DNA of 64,000 nucleotides from Streptomyces sp. NBC_01723 (GTDB taxonomy: Bacteria > Actinomycetota > Actinomycetes > Streptomycetales > Streptomycetaceae): contig NZ_CP109171.1 of the NCBI RefSeq assembly GCF_036246005.1, positions 2,406,001-2,470,000 of the forward strand. The letters run 5' to 3'. Position 1 is the stretch's first letter. Each line of letters starts with the position of its first letter. The notes under the pieces were generated by a model. The model made no database searches, had not been told where the DNA came from, and worked only from the letters and a program-made list of their open reading frames with translations. Shown piece by piece: positions 23,502-34,766 of this stretch. Both the position numbers and the translations under genes were made by a program.

Positions 23502-24212
23502 CTACGTGCACCACCACAGGAAGCGGTCGCACGTCTCCGTGGGGGTCGGGGTCGGCTCGTCCGGTGGTGTGGGGGTGGTGGTCGCGGATGGGTCGTCGGG
23601 CTGGGGGGACGACGGGGCCGGGTCCTGGTCGCGGGTCGGGGTGCCGGCCTGGGCCGGGGGGCGGGACGCGGTGGGGGTGCCGGATTCCGGGGGTGTGCCG
23701 GAGGCGTCCGCGTCGGGGGACTTCGACGGGGACGCCGATGCCGAGGTGGAGGCGTCGGGGGACGGGGTGCCCGAGGCGGTGGCCCGGTCCGAGATCGCGT
23801 CGGCCGGGAGTGCCGAGCCCTCCCCCGCCTCCTTGGTCGCCTCGCCGTCCGGTGACTCTCCCCCGGCGGCGGCCGGGCGGGGTGGTGAGTGCGGGGCGTC
23901 CGTGCCGAGTTCGGCGAGGCTCAGTCCGCCGGCCGCCAGGACGAAGCCCGCGGTGACGAACAGGGTCCGGCGGCGACGCCGGCGGTGCGCGGCGGCCTTG
24001 CGGTCGCGGCGGCTGGAGCGGGCGCCGGGCGAGGCGTCGTCCGGGGCCTCGTCGGCCGCGTCCGCGTCATCGGTGGGCCGGGGCGGCGAGGGGAGCGCCC
24101 CGGTCGCCGTCAGGGGCGGCTCGGCGGCGCGGAGTTGTTCGACGGGCGTACCGCACCCGGGGCAGGCGAGGGCGCCGTTGAGGTGCCGTCGGCACGGGTG
24201 GCAGTAGTCCAT
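23502..24212 (-). CDS. SCO2400-family protein: zinc ribbon, single TM helix, Pro/Ser-rich tail
   Basis: Streptomyces protein of 236 aa with no known function. The N-terminus MDYCHPCRRHLNGALACPGCG holds two C-x-x-C pairs forming a zinc ribbon, a basic stretch (RRDRKAAAHRRRRRR) precedes one TM helix (LFVTAGFVLAAGGLSLAEL), and a 120-residue low-complexity tail rich in Ser, Pro, Thr and Asp ends in CDRFLWWCT. The ribbon would be cytoplasmic and the tail outside, with two cysteines near the end that could form a disulfide. The family name follows the S. coelicolor homologue. Confidence 0.8.
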   Translation of the reverse strand: MDYCHPCRRHLNGALACPGCGTPVEQLRAAEPPLTATGALPSPPRPTDDADAADEAPDDASPGARSSRRDRKAAAHRRRRRRTLFVTAGFVLAAGGLSLAELGTDAPHSPPRPAAAGGESPDGEATKEAGEGSALPADAISDRATASGTPSPDASTSASASPSKSPDADASGTPPESGTPTASRPPAQAGTPTRDQDPAPSSPQPDDPSATTTPTPPDEPTPTPTETCDRFLWWCT

Positions 24213-24339
24213 GACGCGGGAAGGTTAAGTTCCGGGGCGGCCGTGTTCCTAGAGGCGGCTGTGAAGGTTGTGTGGGGAATGGTCCGGACCTCGCCGCCGG
24301 ACCTGTCGAAACTGCCGAAACCGTTATGTGTGCGACCCA

Positions 24340-24407
24340 TTGACACTCCGACCCCCCCGTCCTTACTGTCACGCCAGCATTTCGAACGAGTGACGAAATA
24401 TCGAACA
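24340..24407 (+). promoter_or_regulatory. Promoter and operator A of the sugar-catabolism genes
   Basis: TTGACA (24340-24345), 18 nt, TACTGT (24364-24369) make a good promoter. The operator CGAAC-N6-CGAAATATCGAACA (24383-24407) begins 13 nt downstream of the -10 box, covering the transcription start, where a bound protein would repress. The same 25-bp element recurs at 26708 and 62639. Confidence 0.7.
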
Positions 24408-24425
24408 GAGCGAGGGGCAGCCGCC

Positions 24426-25592
24426 GTGCGCATCACCGGAATCAGCACACACGTGGTCGGGACGCCGTGGCGGAACCTGACCTACGTCCAGGTGCACACC
24501 GACGAAGGCGTCACCGGCGTCGGCGAGACCCGGATGCTGGGGCACACCGACGCACTCGTCGGCTACCTGCGGGAGGCCGAGGCCAACCACATCCTCGGCT
24601 CCGACCCGTTCGCCGTCGAGGACTTGGTGCGCCGCATGAAGTACGGCGACTACGGTCGCGCCGGCGAGATCGTGATGTCCGGCATCGCCGTCGTCGAGAT
24701 GGCCTGCTGGGACATCAAGGGCAAGGCTCTCGGGGTCCCCGTCTGGCAGTTGCTGGGCGGCAAGGTGACCGACAAGGTCAAGGCGTACGCCAACGGGTGG
24801 TACACGACCGAGCGGACGCCGGAGGCGTACCACAAGGCCGCGCAGGGGGTCATGGAGCGCGGGTACCGGGCGCTGAAGATCGACCCGTTCGGCACCGGGC
24901 ACTTCGAACTGGACCAGCAGCAGACGAACTACGCCGTGTCGCTGATCGAGGCCGTGCGGGACGCCATCGGACCCGACGCCGAGCTGATGCTGGAGATGCA
25001 CGGCCGGTTCTCGCCCTCCACCGCCGTCCGGCTCGCCCGCGAACTCGCGCCGTTCAAGCCGGCCTGGCTGGAGGAGCCGGTCCCGCCGGAGAACCTCAAG
25101 GCGCTGCGGAAGGTCGCCGAGAAGGTGGACATCCCCGTCGCCACCGGTGAGCGCATCCACGACCGGATCGAGTTCCGCGAGCTGTTCGAGGACCAGTCGG
25201 TGGACGTCATCCAGCCCGACGTCGGCCACATCGGCGGCATCTGGGAGACCCGGAAGCTGGCCGCCACCGCCGAGACGCACTACACGCTCGTCGCCCCGCA
25301 CAACGTCGGCGGCTCCGTCCTCACCGCCGCCTCCCTCCAGGTCGGCTTCACCTCACCGAACTTCAAGATCCTGGAGCACTTCAACGACTTCGCGGACGCG
25401 GAGATCAAGAAGGTGGTGAAGGGCGCCCCGCAGGTGGACCCGGAGGACGGGTGCTTCCACCTGTCCGACGCGCCCGGCCTCGGCGTCGAGCTGGACACCG
25501 ACGCGGCGGCCGAGTTCCCCCAGCAGCAGGCCCGGTTCGACCTGTGGGCCGAGGGCTGGGAGCAGCGCAAGCCCAAGGGGACGCAGGGATGA
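24426..25592 (+). CDS. Sugar-acid dehydratase, mandelate racemase/enolase superfamily
   Basis: Mg-dependent dehydratase of 388 aa that would turn an aldonate into a 2-keto-3-deoxy acid. A capping domain (ITGISTHVV to YGDYGRAGE) precedes a TIM barrel with the basic motif ALKIDPF, metal ligands in LEMHGRF, WLEEPVPPEN and ATGERIHDR, and the His in APHNVGGSV, the pattern of galactonate/arabinonate dehydratases. GTG 24426 follows GAGGGG; the frame is open far upstream without homology. The stop overlaps the next start (ATGA), so it is coupled to the dehydrogenase. The exact sugar is not certain. Confidence 0.85.
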   Translation: MRITGISTHVVGTPWRNLTYVQVHTDEGVTGVGETRMLGHTDALVGYLREAEANHILGSDPFAVEDLVRRMKYGDYGRAGEIVMSGIAVVEMACWDIKGKALGVPVWQLLGGKVTDKVKAYANGWYTTERTPEAYHKAAQGVMERGYRALKIDPFGTGHFELDQQQTNYAVSLIEAVRDAIGPDAELMLEMHGRFSPSTAVRLARELAPFKPAWLEEPVPPENLKALRKVAEKVDIPVATGERIHDRIEFRELFEDQSVDVIQPDVGHIGGIWETRKLAATAETHYTLVAPHNVGGSVLTAASLQVGFTSPNFKILEHFNDFADAEIKKVVKGAPQVDPEDGCFHLSDAPGLGVELDTDAAAEFPQQQARFDLWAEGWEQRKPKGTQG

Positions 25593-26599
25593 GCGGCGCG
25601 GTGGCGGTCGTCGTCGAGGCGCCGGGAGCGCACCGGCTGGTGCCGCACGAGCCCGCCGAACCCGGCCCCGGCGAGGCGCTGGTGCGAGTGCACGCCGTCG
25701 GGATCTGCGGCAGCGACCGCGAGGTCTACCAGGGCAACCGGCCCGAGGGGTACGTGCGTTACCCGCTCATCCCCGGCCACGAGTGGTCCGGGACCGTGGA
25801 GCGGACCGGCGCCGGGGTGCCCGCGTCGCTGGCCGGCCGGAAGGTGGTGGGCGAGGGGTTCCGCAACTGCCAGGTGTGCGACCGCTGTCACGCGGGCGAG
25901 ACGACGCTGTGCACGGCGGGGTACGAGGAGACGGGGTTCACCCGGCCGGGCGCGATGGCGCCCACGCTGACCCTGCCCGCGCGGCTGCTGCACGTACTGC
26001 CCGACGACGCCGACCTCACCGCCGCCGCGCTGCTGGAGCCCGCGGCCTGCGTCGCCGCCGCCGCGCTGAAGGCCGGCGCCCGGCCCGGCGAGCGGGTCGC
26101 CGTCGTCGGCACCGGCACGCTCGGCATGTTCGCCGTGCAGTTCCTGCGCGCCGCCTCCCCCGCCGAGCTGCTGGTCGTCGGCACGCGCGGCGACCGGGAG
26201 GCACTGTCACGGCGGTTCGGCGCGAGCGACTTCCGCACCAGGGACCGCCCGCTCCCGGACGACTTCGACCTCGTGATCGAGACCGCCGGGTCGGCGGACG
26301 CCGCCCGCACGGCCGCCGCGCTGCTGCGCAGGGGCGGGCGGCTGGTGCTGACCGGCATCCCGGCGCCGGGCGCCGACGGCCTCGACCCGACCGACCTGGT
26401 GGTGCGGCAACTGGAGGTGCAGACGGTCTTCGGCGCGCCGCCGGACGCCTGGGCGCACACGGTGCGGGTCTTCGCGGCCGGCCTGCTCGATCCGCTGCCG
26501 CTGGTGACACACGAACTGCCGCTCGACGGGTTCCCGGAGGCCATCGAGCTGGTGGGGTCCGGTGATCCGAAGGTCGGCAAGGTGCTGCTGAGGCCATGA
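25589..26599 (+). CDS. Zinc-containing alcohol/sugar dehydrogenase (MDR family)
   Basis: NAD(P)-dependent dehydrogenase of 336 aa with catalytic zinc ligands in VGICGSDREVYQG (Cys), GHEWSGTVE (His-Glu) and ALLEPAACV (Glu). A reduced structural-zinc loop (NCQVCDRCHAGETTLC, four Cys) follows, and the nucleotide loop is VVGTGTLGMFAVQF. It resembles sorbitol/galactitol-type enzymes. ATG 25589 overlaps the dehydratase stop by 4 nt. Together the pair could carry out a sugar oxidation followed by dehydration; the lactone step is not encoded next to them. Confidence 0.9.
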   Translation: MSGAVAVVVEAPGAHRLVPHEPAEPGPGEALVRVHAVGICGSDREVYQGNRPEGYVRYPLIPGHEWSGTVERTGAGVPASLAGRKVVGEGFRNCQVCDRCHAGETTLCTAGYEETGFTRPGAMAPTLTLPARLLHVLPDDADLTAAALLEPAACVAAAALKAGARPGERVAVVGTGTLGMFAVQFLRAASPAELLVVGTRGDREALSRRFGASDFRTRDRPLPDDFDLVIETAGSADAARTAAALLRRGGRLVLTGIPAPGADGLDPTDLVVRQLEVQTVFGAPPDAWAHTVRVFAAGLLDPLPLVTHELPLDGFPEAIELVGSGDPKVGKVLLRP

Positions 26600-26707
26600 C
26601 CGCGTCCCCCGGCTCCGGCTCCTGAGCCGTACGCCGGTGCGGGGGCGACCTGACGGCCTCCGTACCGGCGTACACCCACCGGACCGCCCCGCTCGCGCCC
26701 TGAGCCG

Positions 26708-26732
26708 CGAACTTCGTCCGACATATCGAACA
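26708..26732 (+). promoter_or_regulatory. Operator B, upstream of the TIM-barrel-like gene
   Basis: CGAAC-N6-CGACATATCGAACA, 13 nt before the GTG at 26746 and in the same orientation and spacing as operator A. No convincing -35/-10 pair is seen at the matching distance, so the promoter here is weak or different. Confidence 0.6.
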
Positions 26733-26745
26733 CTAAGGACAGCTT

Positions 26746-27717
26746 GTGACCGACGCTTCCGCCCCGGCCTCCGTACGCAGGCCAGGTGAGCCGGCGCTCA
26801 CCGCTCTCGGGCTGGCCGCGCCCGCCTCCGATCCCGCCGACGCCTCGCCGCACTCCTTCCCGGACGGTGGCCGCTGGCGCACCGAGATCCCTTCCTGCGA
26901 GGGGCCGGAGGCGCTGGCGGTGGTGCTGAAGGAGTCCTCGCGGCTGGACGTGCCGATCCACCGGATCAGCCAGGGCAGCGGTGTGTGGATGCTGACCGAC
27001 GCCGAGATCACGGAGATGGTCGAGGCCACCGCCGAACGCGACATCGAGCTCTGCCTGTTCACCGGCCCGCGCGGCACCTGGGACATCGGCGGCTCCACCC
27101 GCACCGACTCGGGCGGGGCGGGACTCAGGGCGCGCGGCCACGACGCGGTCGCCGGCTGCGTCGAGGACGCCGTCCGGGCCACGGACCTGGGCGTGAAGTG
27201 CCTGCTGGTCGCCGACGAGGGCGTGCTGTGGACGCTGCACCGGGCGCGGGCGGCCGGTCTCGTGCCCGCCGACACCACGCTCAAGCTCTCCGCGCTCGTC
27301 GGCCCGGTCAACCCGGCCTCGTACGCGGTCTACGAGCGGCTCGGCGCCGACTCCATCAACGTGCCCAGCGATCTGACGCCGGATCATCTGTCCGAAATAC
27401 GGCGGGTTTCGGCCGCGCCGATGGACCTGTACATCGAGGCCCCCGACGACCTGGGCGGCTATGTGCGCATGTACGAGATCGCCGAGCTGATCCGGCGCGG
27501 CGCCCCGCTGTATCTGAAGTTCGGCCTCGCCAAGGCGCCCGGAATCTACCCGTACGGCCACCACCTGCGCGAACTGACGCTGGCCACCGCCAAGGAGCGG
27601 GTGCGGCGCGGGCGCCTCGCCCTCGACCTGCTCGCCCGGCACGGGGCGGACGGGGCGATGGCGCCGCTCGGCTCGCGGCTGCCCGGCCCGCTCAACCGGT
27701 TCGAGATCTCGTCATAA
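26746..27717 (+). CDS. TIM-barrel-like protein of unknown function in the sugar locus
   Basis: Cytoplasmic protein of 323 aa that I do not firmly recognise. Its alternating strands and helices ([92 protein letters not shown]) suggest a TIM barrel, distantly like U32 peptidase-type or aldolase-type barrels. Position between catabolic enzymes and a sugar importer, plus its own copy of the regulon operator, argues for a step in the same pathway, perhaps on the keto-deoxy acid or its phosphate. The GTG 26746 start follows AAGGAC. Confidence 0.65.
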   Translation: MTDASAPASVRRPGEPALTALGLAAPASDPADASPHSFPDGGRWRTEIPSCEGPEALAVVLKESSRLDVPIHRISQGSGVWMLTDAEITEMVEATAERDIELCLFTGPRGTWDIGGSTRTDSGGAGLRARGHDAVAGCVEDAVRATDLGVKCLLVADEGVLWTLHRARAAGLVPADTTLKLSALVGPVNPASYAVYERLGADSINVPSDLTPDHLSEIRRVSAAPMDLYIEAPDDLGGYVRMYEIAELIRRGAPLYLKFGLAKAPGIYPYGHHLRELTLATAKERVRRGRLALDLLARHGADGAMAPLGSRLPGPLNRFEISS

Positions 27718-27815
27718 CGTTCCGGAAACTCCCTTCTCAAAAGAAGACACAGCCGCGCACAATCCCACACACCTGCTCTCGGACCGAGCCCTGACCCACA
27801 TCGAGGATGATGACC

Positions 27816-28925
27816 ATGCGCAACCGCAGAGCCGCACTCGCCGCCATAGCCTCCGCCGCCTCCCTCGCCCTGACACTGACCGCCTGCGGCCAGAACAGCG
27901 AGGGTGGCAGCGAGGAGGACAAGGGCGGCGCCGACGGCGCCACCGTAGGCATCGCGATGCCGACCAAGTCCTCCGAGCGCTGGATCACCGACGGCGCCAA
28001 CGTCGAGAAGGAACTGAAGGCCAAGGGGTTCGAGACCAAGCTCGTCTTCGGCGAGGACGACCCGGACCAGCAGGTCTCGCAGCTCGAGAACATGATCACG
28101 CAGGGCGTGGACGCGCTGATCGTGGCCGCGATCGACAACAAGTCCCTGGGCAACGTCATGCAGCAGGCCAAGGACGCCGACATCCCCGTCATCTCCTACG
28201 ACCGGCTGATCCTCGGCACGGAGAACGTCGACTACTACGCCTCGTTCGACAACGAGAAGGTCGGCGAACTGCAGGGCGGTTACATCGTCGACAAGCTCGG
28301 TCTGAAGGAGGGCAAGAAGGGCCCCTTCAACATCGAGCTGTTCGCCGGCTCCAACGACGACAACAACACCAGGTACTTCTTCCAGGGCGCGATGAACGCC
28401 CTGAAGCCCTACATGGAGAAGGGCCAGTTGGTCGTACGGTCCAAGCAGACCGACCTCAACCAGGTCACCACCCTGCGCTGGGACGGCGGCACCGCGCAGA
28501 AGCGCATGGACGACCTGCTCACCTCCAGCTACCGCAGCGCCCGGGTCGACGCGGTGCTCTCGCCGTACGACGGCATCTCCATCGGCATCCTGTCCGCCCT
28601 GAAGTCGGACGGCTACGGCTCCGGCAGCAAGCCCATGCCCGTCGTCACCGGCCAGGACGCCGAGATCGCCTCGGTGAAGTCGATCAAGTCGGGCCAGCAG
28701 ACCCAGACCGTCTTCAAGGACCTGCGCGAGCTGGCCAAGGTCGCCTCGAACATGGTCGAAGCGGTACTGAACGACAAGAAGCCCGAGGTCAACGACACCA
28801 AGTCCTACGACAACGGATCCAAGGTCGTCCCCGCCTACCTGCTCGAGCCGGTCAGCGTCGACAAGACCAACTACGAGAAGGTCCTCGTCGACGGCGGCTA
28901 CTACAGCGCGGACGACCTCAAGTAA
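27816..28925 (+). CDS. Sugar ABC importer, substrate-binding lipoprotein (ChvE-type)
   Basis: Extracytoplasmic sugar-binding lipoprotein of about 369 aa. The signal peptide ends in a lipobox near LTLTACGQ, with Cys27 lipidated. The mature part is the periplasmic-binding type 1 fold ([59 protein letters not shown]), closest to ChvE, which binds arabinose, galactose, xylose and related sugars. ATG 27816 is chosen because GAGG lies 10 nt upstream; ATGs at 27807 and 27810 are too close. It is the first gene of a binding protein-ATPase-permease set. Confidence 0.92.
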   Translation: MRNRRAALAAIASAASLALTLTACGQNSEGGSEEDKGGADGATVGIAMPTKSSERWITDGANVEKELKAKGFETKLVFGEDDPDQQVSQLENMITQGVDALIVAAIDNKSLGNVMQQAKDADIPVISYDRLILGTENVDYYASFDNEKVGELQGGYIVDKLGLKEGKKGPFNIELFAGSNDDNNTRYFFQGAMNALKPYMEKGQLVVRSKQTDLNQVTTLRWDGGTAQKRMDDLLTSSYRSARVDAVLSPYDGISIGILSALKSDGYGSGSKPMPVVTGQDAEIASVKSIKSGQQTQTVFKDLRELAKVASNMVEAVLNDKKPEVNDTKSYDNGSKVVPAYLLEPVSVDKTNYEKVLVDGGYYSADDLK

Positions 28926-28957
28926 CCGGGCTCCCTCAAGGATTGGAAGGCACGACC

Positions 28958-30513
<1,556 letters not shown>

Positions 30514-30517
<4 letters not shown>

Positions 30518-31758
30518 GCACGGACGTGACCGCCAAGACCCCGGCCCCCGCGCCGCCCGGCAAGGGCGGATCAGCCGCCGGCGACGGCCTGTTGCGGCTG
30601 ATGCTCGACGGCATGCGCCGCAACATGCGGCAGTACGGCATGCTGATGGCGCTCGGCCTGATCGTGGCGCTGTTCGCCGTGTGGTCCGACGGCGACCTGC
30701 TGCTGCCGCGCAACGTGTCCAACCTGGTGCTGCAGAACAGCTACATCCTGATCCTCGCGATCGGCATGATGCTCGTCATCATCGCGGGCCACATCGACCT
30801 GTCGGTCGGCTCGCTGACGGCGTTCATCGGCGCGATGGCCGCCGTGCTCATGGTCGACAACGATCTGCCGTGGCCGCTCGCGGTGGTGCTCTGTCTCGCC
30901 ATCGGCGCGGCGGCGGGGGCGACGCAAGGGTTCTTCATCGCCTATCTCGGCATACCGTCCTTCATCGTGACCCTCGCGGGCATGCTGCTCTTCCGCGGTC
31001 TGACGGAGATCTTCCTGAAGGGCCAGACGCTCGGCCCGTTCCCGAAGGACCTCCAGAAGATCGCCAACGGGTTCCTGCCCGAGGTCGGTCCGAACACCAA
31101 CTACCACAACCTGACGCTGCTCCTGGGCTTCACCCTGATCGCCTTCGTCATCTACCAGGAGGTCCGCGACCGCCGGCGGCAGCAGGAGTTCTCCCTCGAC
31201 GTGCCGCCGGCCAAGCTGTTCCTGCTCAAGGTGGTCGCGCTGGTCGCCGCCGTCCTCGTCGTCACGCTGCTGCTCGCCAGCTACAAGGGCGCGCCGGTGG
31301 TGCTCCTCATCCTGGGCGTGCTGGTCGTCGGCTTCGGCTACCTGATGCGCAACGCGATCCTCGGCCGCCACATCTACGCCATCGGCGGCAACCTGCCCGC
31401 CGCCAAGCTCTCCGGCGTGAAGGACAAGAAGGTCACCTTCCTGGTCTTCCTGAACATGGGCATGCTCGCGGCGCTGGCCGGTCTGGTCTTCGCCGCCCGT
31501 TTCAACGCGGCCTCCCCCAAGGCCGGCCTCAACTTCGAACTGGAGGCCATCGCCGCCTCGTTCATCGGCGGTGCGTCGATGAGCGGCGGCGTCGGCACGG
31601 TCCTCGGCGCGATCATCGGCGGTCTCGTCCTGGGCGTGCTGAACAACGGCATGAACCTCGTCGGGATCGGCACCGACTGGCAGCAGGTCATCAAGGGCGC
31701 GGTGCTGCTGGCCGCGGTCGGGTTCGACGTGTGGAACAAGCGGCGGGTCGGTTCTTAG
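30514..31758 (+). CDS. Sugar ABC importer, permease subunit
   Basis: Integral membrane permease of 414 aa (BPD_transp_2 family) with about ten helices. The family motif [18 protein letters not shown] lies near residue 90, and the ATPase-coupling loop is [20 protein letters not shown], typical of MmsB/XylH proteins. A single permease gene implies a homodimer. ATG 30514 overlaps the ATPase stop (ATGA), fixing the stoichiometry by translational coupling. A short CGGTCC/GGACCG hairpin follows the stop. Confidence 0.95.
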
Positions 31759-31806
31759 AGAGGCGGTCCATTCGGACCGTACGGAGACCGCGGTCCGGTG
31801 GTGACC

Positions 31807-31840
31807 GGTCGCGCAGTTCGCCGCGCCCCTGAAGGAGCGC
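31807..31840 (+). repeat. Streptomyces intergenic repeat, GGTCGCGCAGTTC type (copy 2)
   Basis: GGTCGCGCAGTTC (31807-31819) followed by GCCGCGCCCCTGAAGGAGCGC. It shares its 5' half with the copy at 12502 but its return arm has diverged. It lies between the permease and the exported mutarotase. Confidence 0.65.
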
Positions 31841-31869
31841 TTCCATCAACCCACTCGAGGAGTTGCCAT

Positions 31870-33018
31870 ATGGAACTGAACAGGCGCACGGTCATCGCCG
31901 GCGCGGCCGCAGCCGGTCTCACCGCCGCCACCCTCGGCGGCACCGCACACGCCACGGGAGGCTCGAAGCCGGTGAAGGAACTCTTCGGCAGGCTCGCCGA
32001 CGGGACGAAGGTGTACCGCTGGTCGCTGGAGAACGGCGGCACCCGGATGAAGGTGCTCTCCTACGGCGGGGCCGTCCAGTCGCTGGAGATCCCCGACCGC
32101 CGGGGCCGCCACGCGAACGTCTCCCTGGGCTTCGACAACCTCGACGACTACGTGGCTTCCAGCCCCTACTTCGGCGCCCTGATCGGCCGTTACGGCAACC
32201 GCATCGGCAAGGGCCGCTTCACCCTGGACGGCGAGGAGTACCAACTCTCCGTCAACGACGGCGAGCACAGCCTGCACGGCGGCGCGCGAGGCTTCGACAA
32301 GCGGGTGTGGGACGTCGAGCCGTTCACCGAGGGCCCCGACGTCGGCCTGGTGCTGCACTACACCGGCGTCGACGGCGAGATGGGCTACCCGGGCACGCTC
32401 CGGGCACGGGTGACGTACACGCTCACCCGGCGCGGGGACTGGCGCGTCGACTACGCGGCCACCACCGACCGGGCCACCGTCGTCAACCTCACCAGCCACG
32501 TCTACTGGAACCTGGCCGGTGAGGGCAGCGGCACGGTCGAGGACCACGAGCTGTCGATCGCCGCCTCCCGCTACACGCCCACCGACGCGGGCCTGATCCC
32601 GACCGGTGAACTGGCGCGGGTGTCCGGGACGCCCTTCGACTTCCGCCGGGGCAAGCCCGTGGGCCGGGACATCCGGGACAACCATCCGCAGCTGGTCACC
32701 GCCAAGGGCTTCGACCACAACTGGGTGCTGGACAAGGGCGTCACCGACCGCCCCGAGCACGTCGCCACCCTGCGCGACCCCGCCTCGGGCCGCACCCTGC
32801 GCATCGCCACCGACCAGCCCGGCCTCCAGTTCTACTCGGGCAACTTCCTGGACGGCACCCTGACCGGGACGGGCGGCGCGCTCTACCGCCAGGGCGACGC
32901 CCTGTGCCTGGAGACGCAGCACTTCCCGGACTCGCCGAACCAGCCGTCGTTCCCGTCGACGGTGCTGCGGCCCGGACAGACGTACCGGACCTCGACGGTG
33001 CACTCGTTCGGCGCGTGA
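31870..33018 (+). CDS. Tat-exported aldose 1-epimerase
   Basis: Mutarotase of 382 aa carrying a twin-arginine signal ([20 protein letters not shown], residues 4-23), so it folds in the cytoplasm and works outside. Catalytic motifs match galM at 14.2 kb: [24 protein letters not shown] with His, and [12 protein letters not shown] with Glu. ATG 31870 follows GAGGAG. Placed after the ABC importer, it would speed anomer exchange of released sugars before uptake. It is about 60 residues longer than the cytoplasmic paralogue, mostly from the signal and a C-terminal insert ([15 protein letters not shown]). Confidence 0.92.
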   Translation: MELNRRTVIAGAAAAGLTAATLGGTAHATGGSKPVKELFGRLADGTKVYRWSLENGGTRMKVLSYGGAVQSLEIPDRRGRHANVSLGFDNLDDYVASSPYFGALIGRYGNRIGKGRFTLDGEEYQLSVNDGEHSLHGGARGFDKRVWDVEPFTEGPDVGLVLHYTGVDGEMGYPGTLRARVTYTLTRRGDWRVDYAATTDRATVVNLTSHVYWNLAGEGSGTVEDHELSIAASRYTPTDAGLIPTGELARVSGTPFDFRRGKPVGRDIRDNHPQLVTAKGFDHNWVLDKGVTDRPEHVATLRDPASGRTLRIATDQPGLQFYSGNFLDGTLTGTGGALYRQGDALCLETQHFPDSPNQPSFPSTVLRPGQTYRTSTVHSFGA

Positions 33019-33068
33019 GGGCACACTTTCTTCACACGCGTTGAACGACGCCCCTCCCGCCTCCGTAT

Positions 33069-33110
33069 GTAAGGGCGGCCCGCATCTCCCCGCGCGGGCC
33101 GCCCACTTAC
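33069..33110 (+). terminator. Strong hairpin abutting the Shine-Dalgarno of the next gene
   Basis: GTAAGGGCGGCCCGC (33069-33083) pairs with GCGGGCCGCCCACTTAC (33094-33110), with a 2-nt bulge. GGAGGT begins at 33111, the very next base. It is either the terminator of the mutarotase transcript or a translational control hairpin of the aminotransferase. Confidence 0.75.
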
Positions 33111-33120
33111 GGAGGTCCCC

Positions 33121-34746
33121 TTGTCCGGCAACGTCACCTCGCTGTTCCGCAGCACCGCGGCGCACAGCCCGTCGATGGCTGCGCTGACGCGGGAGGGCGG
33201 GGACGAGGCGGGCGCCGGCCCGGTGGACTTCTGCATACCGTGCAATCCGTACTTCCCCACCCCGGCGATGTTCGACGAGATGGCCGTCCGGCTGCGGGAC
33301 ATCATCACGTACTACCCGAGCAGCGCCGACACCATCACCGCCGAACTGTGCAGCCTGCTCCAGCTTCCGCCGCAGTGCGTGGCGATGGGCAACGGCTCCA
33401 CGGAGCTGATCACCTGGATCGACCACCTGCTGGTGCGGGAGTCCCTCGCCGTCCCCGTCCCCACCTTCGGCCGCTGGACCGACCAGCCCATGGAGACCGG
33501 CAAGCGGGTCGACATGTTCCCGCTCCAGGAGGCCGGCGGCTTCGCCCTCGACCTCGCCCGGTACGCCGAGTTCATCCGGGCCCGCGGCACCCGGGTCGCC
33601 GTCGTCTGCAACCCCAACAACCCCGACGGCGGCTATCTGCACAAGCAGGCGCTGGTGCAGTTCATGGACGCGATGGCGGACCGGGACCTGGTCGTCGTCG
33701 ACGAGTCGTTCCTGGAGTTCGCCGACGCGGAGGCGGAACCCAGTGTGGTCCAGGAGGCGATGCTGCGCCCCAACGTCGTCGTGCTGCGCAGCCTCGGCAA
33801 GAACTTCGGCCTGCACGGCATCCGCTTCGGCTACCTGGTCGCCAACCCGGCGCTCGCGGGCCGGGTGCGCGCCATGCTCCCCAAGTGGAACCTCAACTCC
33901 TTCGCGGAGCACGTGGTGTTCATGCTCCGCGACCACGGCGCCGAGTACGCGCAGAGCCTGCACCAGGTCCGCCGCGACCGGCTGGAGATGGCCGGCCAGC
34001 TGTCCGCGCTGCCCGGACTGACCGTCTACCCCTCCCAGGGCAACTTCCTCTTCGTGCGCCTCCCGGTGGGCGCGGAGGGCACCGTCGTCCGGGACCGCAT
34101 GCTCACCGAGCACCGGGTCCTGGTCCGTGAGTGCGGCAACAAGATCGGTTCGTCCAGCCGCTTCCTGCGGCTCGTGGTGCGCCCCCAGGTGGACGTACGT
34201 CGCCTGGTGTCCGGCCTGGAACAGGTGCTCTACGGGTCCAGGAGGGGAGCCGCCGTGCCCGAGCCGGCCACAGGGACCGGCTACAGCTCGGGCACGGCGG
34301 CGGTGGACCGCCTGATGACCCAGACCAACGGGGCCGGCATGCGGGCGATCGCCGCCCAGGCCGCCGGTGCCGGTGTCCCGGGGATCGCCGCCGCTCCGGC
34401 CGCCGGCACCGGCATGCCGCTCCCCGCCGCGGTGGCCCCTCAGGTGCCGCCCCCGGCGCCGGTCCCCCAGCCGGCGCCGTACCCCGGGCCGGTGCCGGTC
34501 CCCCAGCCGGCACCGGTCCCCCAGCCCATGCCCGCACCGGCCCCGGCGCCCGCGCCCATGCCGATGCCCGCGCCCGCCCCGGCGGCGGCCGCGGCCGCGG
34601 CACCCTACCCGCCCGTGGGTCCCACCCCGCCCGGCGTCCCCGCCCACGGTGGCCTCACGGCCGCCCAGGTCAGGGGCACCAACGGACTGGAGTCGGTCCC
34701 GGCGACGGGCTGGCCGAACGCCGCCGGGATGGGCCGGGCGGGCTGA
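33121..34746 (+). CDS. PLP-dependent aminotransferase (HisC-like) with long Pro/Ala-rich tail
   Basis: Fold type I aminotransferase, residues about 35-380, resembling histidinol-phosphate aminotransferase. The PLP Lys227 is in SLGKNFGLHG, the substrate loop is NPNNPDGGYL, and the C-terminal Arg is in SRFLRLVVRP. Residues about 385-541 form a low-complexity tail of Pro, Ala, Val and Gln repeats (PAPVPQPAP type) with no counterpart in metabolic HisC. TTG 33121 is 5 nt after GGAGGT, directly behind a hairpin. The stop is 20 nt from the convergent lytic transglycosylase. The substrate and the purpose of the tail are unknown. Confidence 0.85.
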   Translation: MSGNVTSLFRSTAAHSPSMAALTREGGDEAGAGPVDFCIPCNPYFPTPAMFDEMAVRLRDIITYYPSSADTITAELCSLLQLPPQCVAMGNGSTELITWIDHLLVRESLAVPVPTFGRWTDQPMETGKRVDMFPLQEAGGFALDLARYAEFIRARGTRVAVVCNPNNPDGGYLHKQALVQFMDAMADRDLVVVDESFLEFADAEAEPSVVQEAMLRPNVVVLRSLGKNFGLHGIRFGYLVANPALAGRVRAMLPKWNLNSFAEHVVFMLRDHGAEYAQSLHQVRRDRLEMAGQLSALPGLTVYPSQGNFLFVRLPVGAEGTVVRDRMLTEHRVLVRECGNKIGSSSRFLRLVVRPQVDVRRLVSGLEQVLYGSRRGAAVPEPATGTGYSSGTAAVDRLMTQTNGAGMRAIAAQAAGAGVPGIAAAPAAGTGMPLPAAVAPQVPPPAPVPQPAPYPGPVPVPQPAPVPQPMPAPAPAPAPMPMPAPAPAAAAAAAPYPPVGPTPPGVPAHGGLTAAQVRGTNGLESVPATGWPNAAGMGRAG

Positions 34747-34766
34747 GCGCCGGGCAGCGTCGGCCG

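Noticed and set aside
34250..34746. Separate gene encoding the Pro/Ala-rich segment behind the aminotransferase
   Set aside because: The frame is continuous with the aminotransferase, and the stretch has no convincing start codon with a ribosome site.
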